From contig CAZORB010000122.1 in assembly GCA_964581825.1 (NCBI GenBank), positions 1 to 12,976 of the forward strand: a stretch of 12,976 nt of DNA, in the 5' to 3' direction. Source of the stretch: SYIM01 sp964581825 (GTDB taxonomy: Bacteria; Pseudomonadota; Gammaproteobacteria; Burkholderiales; Burkholderiaceae_E). Both the position numbers and the translations under genes were made by a program. The notes beneath the pieces are model-generated. The model was not told where the DNA came from. It searched no databases and saw only the letters and a list, made by a program, of their open reading frames with translations. The number at the start of each line of letters is the position of its first letter. The stretch's first letter is position 1. Shown here one piece after another: positions 8,082 through 12,976 of the stretch.

Positions 8082-9617
8082 ATGTCTGTCCACCATCTGG
8101 TTGCGAATGCGGCTCAGGCTTTTCCCGCTTCGATTGCGCTGAGCCACGACGCGCATCAGTCAAGCTGGCGTAGCTTCGCCGACCGCGTATCTCGTCGGTC
8201 GACGATGATCCGAGACACAGGCGTCAGTGCGGGCAGTCGAATTGCCGTGCTGGCAGCCAACGTGCCAGAGCACCTGGAGGCGCAATTTGCCGTGCTCTGG
8301 GCAGGCATGATCCTGGTGCCTTTGAACACAAGACTCGCCTTGGCCGAGCAGCAGTTCATCATTGACCACGCGCAGTGCTCGCTGCTGCTGTATGACGACC
8401 GCAATTCGAAACGCGCGGCCGATCTGGCACAGGCCTGCACTCAACTCAGCGCAACCCGCCTTGACTCAATCGATCGCTGGAGCACCAGCACCGATTCGCT
8501 GATCAACCGCACCGCTCTGCCGTTTCAGCCCGCCAAACCCCGAGCGCCCGCGGCCATTATTTACACTGGCGGAACCACTGGCGTTCCAAAAGGCGTCGAG
8601 CTTTCACACGATGCACTGCTGCTGCAGGCGCTTGCCGCAAAAGATAGTTTCCATCTCGATGAACACACCGTATTCGTTCATACCGCGCCCATGTTTCATG
8701 TGGCTGACCTGACTGCCGGCTTAGGGGTGACGGCAGCGGCCGCGCGGCACTGCTTCCTGCCAGAGTTCTCGCCTGCGGCCCTGCTCGACAAGATCGACAG
8801 AGAGTCGGTTGATGTCGCGATCCTGGTGCCGACCATGATCATGGCCACACTCGACGGCGCTGGCGAGCGCCGCCACATCATGCAGAGGCTACGCACCATC
8901 CTTTACGGCGCTGCTCCCATTCAGGAGCCGGTACTACGCCGACTCATGCGCGAGGCCGCAGGCGTCGGGTTGATTCAGCTCTATGGCCAGACCGAGGTCG
9001 GTGGTGCCTGCACCATGTTGAGCGAGCGCTTTCATGTGCTCGAGGGGCCTGATGCCGGGAAACTGGGGTCAGCAGGTCGTACGCTGCCGGCATTTTCGAT
9101 TCGGGTGGTCGACGCAGCGGGTCATGACGTGCCAGCGGGTGCAGTGGGCGAAATCGTCGTGTCGGGCCCAGGTGTCATGACGTCTTACTGGCGCGCCCCA
9201 GAGTTGACCGATAAGACCCTGGACCAAGGATGGCTGCGAACCGGTGACCTGGGCACCCTGGATTCAGACGGGTTTTTGAGCGTCGTCGGGCGGTTGAAGG
9301 ACATGATCATCACGGGCGCTGAAAATGTCTTCGCAGGCGAGGTCGAGAGCGCACTCATGTACCACCCAGCGGTTCAGGCGGCTGCAGTCATCGGCGTGCC
9401 GGATGCGGTCTGGGGCGAATCGGTGCGCGCTGTAGTGGTTCTTAAGGCCGGGCAGAGCGCGTCGGAGGCCGACCTGATTGAGCACTGCCGAAGCCGCATC
9501 GCACGCTACAAATGCCCGCGCACCATTGCGTTTCGCGACGCGCTCCCCCTCAGCAGCGTGGGAAAAGTGAGGAAGGTGGACCTGCTGGAAGAATGGCGTC
9601 AATCAAATTTGCGCTGA
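8082..9617 (+). CDS. Acyl-CoA synthetase/ligase (AMP-forming, ANL superfamily)
   Basis: Activates a carboxylic acid to its CoA thioester through an acyl-adenylate. The 511-residue product has all core motifs: P-loop-like YTGGTTGVPKG (161-171, Gly in place of the usual Ser), LYGQTE (300-305), GWLRTGDLG (383-391), the hinge GRLKDMIITGAENVFAGEVE (403-422), and the C-terminal catalytic Lys in SSVGKVRKVD (K495). These place it with fatty-acyl or aromatic-acyl CoA ligases (FadD/MenE/feruloyl-CoA type); the acid cannot be named. The start at ATG 8082 gives the usual short N terminus (HLVANAAQAFPASIAL); an earlier in-frame ATG at 7986 lies inside sulfatase 2. The ribosome binding site is weak (GCGAG, 8071-8075). 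As the last gene of the run it could activate an acid released when the sulfated substrate is broken down. It converges with the next gene, the stops being 15 bp apart, and I see no terminator hairpin there. Confidence 0.92.
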   Translation: MSVHHLVANAAQAFPASIALSHDAHQSSWRSFADRVSRRSTMIRDTGVSAGSRIAVLAANVPEHLEAQFAVLWAGMILVPLNTRLALAEQQFIIDHAQCSLLLYDDRNSKRAADLAQACTQLSATRLDSIDRWSTSTDSLINRTALPFQPAKPRAPAAIIYTGGTTGVPKGVELSHDALLLQALAAKDSFHLDEHTVFVHTAPMFHVADLTAGLGVTAAAARHCFLPEFSPAALLDKIDRESVDVAILVPTMIMATLDGAGERRHIMQRLRTILYGAAPIQEPVLRRLMREAAGVGLIQLYGQTEVGGACTMLSERFHVLEGPDAGKLGSAGRTLPAFSIRVVDAAGHDVPAGAVGEIVVSGPGVMTSYWRAPELTDKTLDQGWLRTGDLGTLDSDGFLSVVGRLKDMIITGAENVFAGEVESALMYHPAVQAAAVIGVPDAVWGESVRAVVVLKAGQSASEADLIEHCRSRIARYKCPRTIAFRDALPLSSVGKVRKVDLLEEWRQSNLR

Positions 9618-9632
9618 ATGTTTGCCCAGGCC

Positions 9633-10613
9633 CTACTGGACTTTGAGATCCATTGATCGAATCAGGTCTCCCCAGCGACGCGCTTCCTCAGGAAGCTGGG
9701 CGGCGAACTGTGCCGGCGTTGACCCCACTGTTTCCAACCCCACCGCCTTGATTCGGCGCTGAGCCTCAGGCTCGGCAATCGCCTGTCTAAACTCTTCAGC
9801 AAGGCGGTTCACAATCGCTGTCGGCGTACCTTTGGGCGCAACCACCCCCCACCAGTTCCGGGGAATGATCTTTTGCAGATCGCTGTGCCCTGCCTGCTCG
9901 AAGGTTGGCAGATCTGGAAGACTCTGCAGACGCTCCTTGGATGCCACGGCAAGCGGCCGGACGGTTCCCGCAGTAATCTGGCTGGCGAGCGAAGCCTGTG
10001 CAATCACCATGAATTGAACCTCGCCTGTGGCAAGCGCCATCGCAGAGTCATGGCCGCCCTTGTACGGAATATGAACCGCGGATAGACCCAGGCTGCGAAT
10101 CAGCATTTCACTTGCCAGGTGCGGCGGGGTACCCAATCCCGGAGAGCCGAAGTTAAATTTGCCTGGATTGCCGCGAATGTCAGCCAACAACTCGCTCACT
10201 GACCGTGCAGGATGCTTGGCGGTGACTGCCAGTAACAGCGGCACATCGACTAACACCGTCACGGGCACGAAGTCTTTCAGAGGATCGAGCGTCGATTTGA
10301 AAAGAAACTGGCTGATCACCATCGTGTTCGAGGGAACGATTCCAAAGGTATAGCCGTCGGGCGCCGCGAGCGCGATCGCCTGCATGCCGATCTGACCTCC
10401 ACCGCCGGTTCGATTCTCCACAACCATCGGCTGTTTCAGGCGCGACTCGATTCCAGGCCGGGAGACCGCAACGATCGTGTCGATCAGCCCGCCTGCCCCA
10501 AAAGGATTGATGAACCGAACCGGCCTGGACGGCCAATCCTGCGCGGCTGCCTGAAGCGCTGCGGCAGCGACGCCCAACGCAGCAATGGTTCGAATTAAGG
10601 ACAGAGCGCGCAT
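9633..10613 (-). CDS. Bug/TctC-family periplasmic solute-binding protein
   Basis: A tripartite-tricarboxylate-transporter type extracytoplasmic binding protein, 326 residues. The N terminus is a Sec signal peptide: MRALS, then a hydrophobic Ala/Leu-rich core, with cleavage near residue 24 (QAAA before QDWPSRP). The mature part shows the family pattern: PVRFINPFGAGG, VVENRTGGGG, APDGYT, HIPYKGG, GEVQFMV, LPDLPTFEQAG and WWGVVAPKGTP. These proteins bind carboxylates and other small polar molecules; the ligand is unknown. No TctA/TctB membrane genes are nearby, so this is an orphan binding protein, as is common in Burkholderiales. AGGAGG at 10621-10626 lies 7 bases from ATG 10613; a GTG directly before it (10616) would be only 4 bases away, so ATG is preferred. 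It lies 106 bp downstream of the photolyase gene on the same strand. Confidence 0.95.
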   Translation of the reverse strand: MRALSLIRTIAALGVAAAALQAAAQDWPSRPVRFINPFGAGGLIDTIVAVSRPGIESRLKQPMVVENRTGGGGQIGMQAIALAAPDGYTFGIVPSNTMVISQFLFKSTLDPLKDFVPVTVLVDVPLLLAVTAKHPARSVSELLADIRGNPGKFNFGSPGLGTPPHLASEMLIRSLGLSAVHIPYKGGHDSAMALATGEVQFMVIAQASLASQITAGTVRPLAVASKERLQSLPDLPTFEQAGHSDLQKIIPRNWWGVVAPKGTPTAIVNRLAEEFRQAIAEPEAQRRIKAVGLETVGSTPAQFAAQLPEEARRWGDLIRSMDLKVQ

Positions 10614-10620
10614 CACGGGG

Positions 10621-10626
10621 CCTCCT
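10621..10626 (-). promoter_or_regulatory. Ribosome binding site of the Bug gene
   Basis: The minus strand reads AGGAGG here (plus strand CCTCCT), a full Shine-Dalgarno sequence 7 bases before ATG 10613. It supports ATG over the adjacent GTG at 10616. Confidence 0.7.
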
Positions 10627-10673
10627 GTTCAACCTGATCGCCGGAATGCCTCAGATGCTAGGCCGTATCAACC

Positions 10674-10691
10674 AAGCTGTCTAACCAGCTT
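10674..10691. other. Short inverted repeat between photolyase and Bug genes
   Basis: AAGCTG (10674-10679) and CAGCTT (10686-10691) form a perfect 6-bp stem with a 6-base loop. On the plus strand it is followed by TT then C, and on the minus strand by GGTTGAT, so there is no real T-run. It could be a weak terminator after the photolyase gene, a processing site or an operator. The stem is short and chance is possible. Confidence 0.3.
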
Positions 10692-10719
10692 TTCAGGACG
10701 ACGCGGGTCGCTCGAGTCA

Positions 10720-12264
10720 TCAGAAATCAAATGCCTGCTGCTTATCCGAACCAGCGGCGTCTGCATCCAGCGTGACCTGGCTGCTCCGCTTACGCGAACG
10801 CGGGACACCCTCCCTCGCCGGATTGCGGCTGCCGTGCTTCTGAAAGATTTGCTGCGCGGCCGCCTTGGACGCCTGATCGCCGCGAAGGCTCCATAGCCGA
10901 TCGCGCGCAGCACGCGCCGCAGCGAGGTGATCCACGATCGGTGCAGGGTAAGCAGGTCCACCTACCTCGGGTACCCACCTTGAAACAAACGCGCCGTCCG
11001 GATCCTGATCCTGCCGCTGTTTTTCGGGGTTATAGATTCGGATCGTGTTGATGCCCGTAGTGCCGCTTTGCATCTGCACCTGCGGCCAGTGAATGCCCGG
11101 CTCGTAATCGGTATACATACGCGCAAGGTGTTCGCCCGTTTGCTTCCAGTGCAGCCACAGATGCTGGCTTGCAAACGAGGTGAGCATGGCTCGCATCCGG
11201 AAGTTGATCCATCCGGTGTGCGCGAGATAACGCATGCACGCATCCACAAACGGAAAGCCGGTGCGCCCTTCACACCAGGCGTCAAAGCGCGCCGCCTCCT
11301 CCGCGGTAAAGCTCGCTTCATTCCGCAGCCCGCGCGTGGCGGGATGCAGGCAGCGCAGTTCAATCTCGGGTTCAGACTCGAGTTTCTGCATGAAGTGACA
11401 GCGCCAGTGCAGGCGACTCTCAAAGCTTTTGAGGCTTGCCAACATTGAACGCTGCGCTGGATGGCCGTACTCGCCCTGCCAGACGCTACGGGCGCGCCAT
11501 ACCGCCTGCAGCACTTCACGCACGGATAAACTGCCCCAGGCCAGGTGCGGTGACAGCCGCGAACAGGACTGCTCGGCTGTGCCCGGACTGCTCATGTGAA
11601 ACCGATAGGACGCGCCGCGCCCCTTGAAAAAACTGTCGAGCAGGGCAAGCCCCTGCGAGCGACCTCCGGGCTGCCTGCCGGGACAGCAATCTGTCTGACC
11701 CAGAGCCTGCCATGGCTCGATCGCCTGGTCGATCTGTACCGCGATCAGAGGCGACACGGCGCCGCGAACCGACTCGGGTAAGGGCATGATCCCTGGCGGA
11801 TCGAGCAGCGCACCCGACATGCGACTGTCGTGAATCCGAGACCAATCGTCACGCGACTTCAGTGCGCGGACGACACCATCCTGAGGTGTCTCAATCCACC
11901 GAACACCTTGCGCTCGACACCAGGCACCTACTGCGCGATCTCGCATGAAGCTCGCCCAGTTCCCGGTTTCCTGATGGCTGTGCAAACAAAAGTCTCCGAG
12001 CAGCGCGCGAAGCTGCTCGAGCACGTCGGGCATCTCAGCGGTGAGTACGAGAATCGGCAGATTGATTGCGCGCGCTGAAACCAGCAGTTCGCGCAGGCAG
12101 TCTCGATAAAACGCTGCATGCCTTCCGCTTGCGTCGGGCTGTGCCCACAGCGATGGCTCGAACACAGCCAGGCCGAGTACCGGCCCACGAGCAGCGGCCA
12201 GTGCCAGCGCCGGGTTGTCGGTTAGCCGCAGGTCTCTTTTAAACCAGACGATCTGAAGTGTCAT
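10720..12264 (-). CDS. Cryptochrome/DNA photolyase family protein
   Basis: A flavin light-dependent DNA repair or photoreceptor protein, 514 residues. The N-terminal alpha/beta photolyase domain begins IVWFKRDLRLTDNPAL (5-20). The C-terminal FAD-binding helical domain has the usual blocks: SRLSPHLAWGSLS (235-247), RTGFPFVDACMRYL (334-347), GWINFRMRAMLTSF (351-364), and DYEPGIHWPQVQMQSG (386-401), followed by GINTIRIYNPEKQ (404-416) and RWVPEV (429-434). The last blocks mark the subgroup annotated as deoxyribodipyrimidine photolyase in many Proteobacteria, not classical E. coli PhrB. I do not see the four-Cys iron-sulfur set of CryB/FeS-BCP proteins. The last 40 or so residues are Lys/Arg/Ser-rich and probably disordered. 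The ribosome binding site before ATG 12264 is not obvious. It has no functional link with the sulfatase operon, from which it is separated and oppositely oriented. Whether it repairs CPD or (6-4) lesions cannot be told from sequence alone. Confidence 0.93.
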   Translation of the reverse strand: MTLQIVWFKRDLRLTDNPALALAAARGPVLGLAVFEPSLWAQPDASGRHAAFYRDCLRELLVSARAINLPILVLTAEMPDVLEQLRALLGDFCLHSHQETGNWASFMRDRAVGAWCRAQGVRWIETPQDGVVRALKSRDDWSRIHDSRMSGALLDPPGIMPLPESVRGAVSPLIAVQIDQAIEPWQALGQTDCCPGRQPGGRSQGLALLDSFFKGRGASYRFHMSSPGTAEQSCSRLSPHLAWGSLSVREVLQAVWRARSVWQGEYGHPAQRSMLASLKSFESRLHWRCHFMQKLESEPEIELRCLHPATRGLRNEASFTAEEAARFDAWCEGRTGFPFVDACMRYLAHTGWINFRMRAMLTSFASQHLWLHWKQTGEHLARMYTDYEPGIHWPQVQMQSGTTGINTIRIYNPEKQRQDQDPDGAFVSRWVPEVGGPAYPAPIVDHLAAARAARDRLWSLRGDQASKAAAQQIFQKHGSRNPAREGVPRSRKRSSQVTLDADAAGSDKQQAFDF

Positions 12265-12506
12265 GACGACGCAGAATGACCCTCAGACGGATCCGAGGCG
12301 ATTGATCTCAACCGCATTCTCGCGAACCCGGACATCTCCCGCGTGCGATGTCCCTGGGTCGAGCAGGTCTTGAGACCGCAGACCGGACAGCGTCTTCATG
12401 AATCGGCCTTTTGCATTGACAAGCCCTCCTCGGCTGAACAGACTTCGGACACCTCCCGCCGGGATGCCACGTTCGTCCACCTGCAGTGCATGATTTGGAG
12501 TGCCTC
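12265..12506. promoter_or_regulatory. Intergenic region between divergent photolyase and Bug genes
   Basis: This 242-bp gap must hold the promoters of the photolyase gene (leftwards) and of the second Bug gene (rightwards). I see a perfect TTGACA hexamer, an imperfect inverted repeat GGTCT-TG-AGACC (12366-12377), and a perfect inverted repeat TCCCG-C-CGGGA (12454-12464), either of which could bind a regulator. A minus-strand open frame of 65 codons (GTG 12480 to stop 12283) also lies here. It contains GIPAGGVRSL and HAGDVRVRENAVEIN, faintly like the C terminus of class III (CaiB-type) CoA-transferases. It has no ribosome binding site, so I do not call it a gene. Confidence 0.45.
12416..12444 (+). 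promoter_or_regulatory. Possible sigma-70 promoter for the second Bug gene
   Basis: TTGACA (12416-12421) matches the -35 consensus exactly. With 17-bp spacing the -10 would be CAGACT (12439-12444), matching only 3 of 6 positions, so this is a tentative call. It would place transcription start about 55 bp before the GTG start at 12507. Confidence 0.3.
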
Positions 12507-12976
12507 GTGTCGTTCAAAGCCCTGCTCAGTGCCCTGGTTGCATCGTCATTACCGCTCGGATCCGCCCTGGCTCAGGATTTCCCGCAGCGCCAACCCGTCA
12601 AGCTGATCGTGACCTTCGCTCCGGGCGGCGGTGCGGACTCCGCCGCGCGTGCAATCAGCGACAAGTTGGGCGAAAAGCTCGGCCAGACCGTGGTGGTTGA
12701 AAATCGGCCGGGTGCCGGTGGCGCCATTGCTACCGGACTGGTCGCCAAAGCCGCGCCGGATGGGTACACCGTGTTGTTCACGGTCTCGTCGCACTCGATC
12801 AACCAGGCATTGAATCCTAAGCTGCCCTTCGACACCGAGCGCGATCTGCGCGGCGTGACACTGCTGGGTCTTCTGCCGCAGGCAATTGCCGTTCACCCTT
12901 CAGTGCCCGCTAATTCGCTTACCGAGTGGCTGGCGCTCGCCCGCAGCGACGCCCGCTACGGGCAATACGCAACCGG
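12507..12976 (+). CDS. Second Bug/TctC-family periplasmic solute-binding protein (3' end missing)
   Basis: Only the first 156 codons are in the window; the frame is open to the last base. The GTG start has GGAG 6 bases upstream (12497-12500); no in-frame ATG is available. Residues 1-22 form a Sec signal peptide (MSFKALLSALVASSLPLGSALA, then QDFPQ). The mature part shows the Bug pattern: PVKLIVTFAPGGGADSAAR, GQTVVVENRPGAGG, APDGYTVLF, and LPFDTERDLRGVTLLG. It differs clearly from the Bug protein encoded at 9633-10613 (for example TFAPGGGADS against NPFGAGGLID), so the two are not a recent duplication. The ligand is unknown. Confidence 0.93.
   Translation, partial: MSFKALLSALVASSLPLGSALAQDFPQRQPVKLIVTFAPGGGADSAARAISDKLGEKLGQTVVVENRPGAGGAIATGLVAKAAPDGYTVLFTVSSHSINQALNPKLPFDTERDLRGVTLLGLLPQAIAVHPSVPANSLTEWLALARSDARYGQYAT

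Noticed and set aside
9618..9632. Terminator between the convergent acyl-CoA ligase and Bug genes
   Set aside because: Only 15 bases separate the stops, and neither they nor the nearby bases show a stem with a T-run.

Overview
The window comes from a GC-rich Gram-negative bacterium. Two periplasmic solute-binding proteins of the Bug/TctC type, a family greatly expanded in Burkholderiales, together with the overall codon style, suggest a betaproteobacterium of the Burkholderiales (Alcaligenaceae/Comamonadaceae-like). This assignment is inference; no rRNA or tRNA gene is present to confirm it. Nearly all of the sequence is coding, with no insertion sequence, CRISPR array or phage gene.

Left part (1-9617, + strand): a tightly packed run of seven genes that looks like one transcription unit continuing from upstream of the window. 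In order: the C-terminal 331 codons of a UgpC/MalK-type ABC importer ATPase; an AtsA-like sulfatase (TTG start); a formylglycine-generating enzyme (FGE), the activator of sulfatases; glycerol kinase (glpK); FAD-dependent glycerol-3-phosphate dehydrogenase (glpD); a second, different sulfatase (GTG start); and an acyl-CoA ligase. Gaps between genes are 3 to 39 bp. Neither sulfatase nor FGE has a signal peptide, so desulfation should happen in the cytoplasm after import. The simplest reading is a pathway that imports a sulfated glycerol-containing compound, removes sulfate with FGE-matured sulfatases, sends glycerol through GlpK and GlpD to dihydroxyacetone phosphate, and activates a released carboxylic or fatty acid as its CoA thioester. 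I know of no described pathway with this exact composition, and it is the most interesting item here. Two details complicate it: the ABC ATPase has a degenerate Walker A motif (Lys replaced by Arg, a Gly replaced by Arg), and the second sulfatase has Val where a sulfate-binding His is normally found.

Right part (9633-12264, - strand): a convergent pair, with a cryptochrome/photolyase-family gene transcribed first and a Bug-type solute-binding protein gene downstream of it. A small inverted repeat lies between them.

Right edge (12265-12976): a 242-bp gap between divergent genes, holding a perfect -35-like hexamer and two short inverted repeats, then the 5' part of a second Bug-type binding protein gene (GTG start) that runs off the end of the window.
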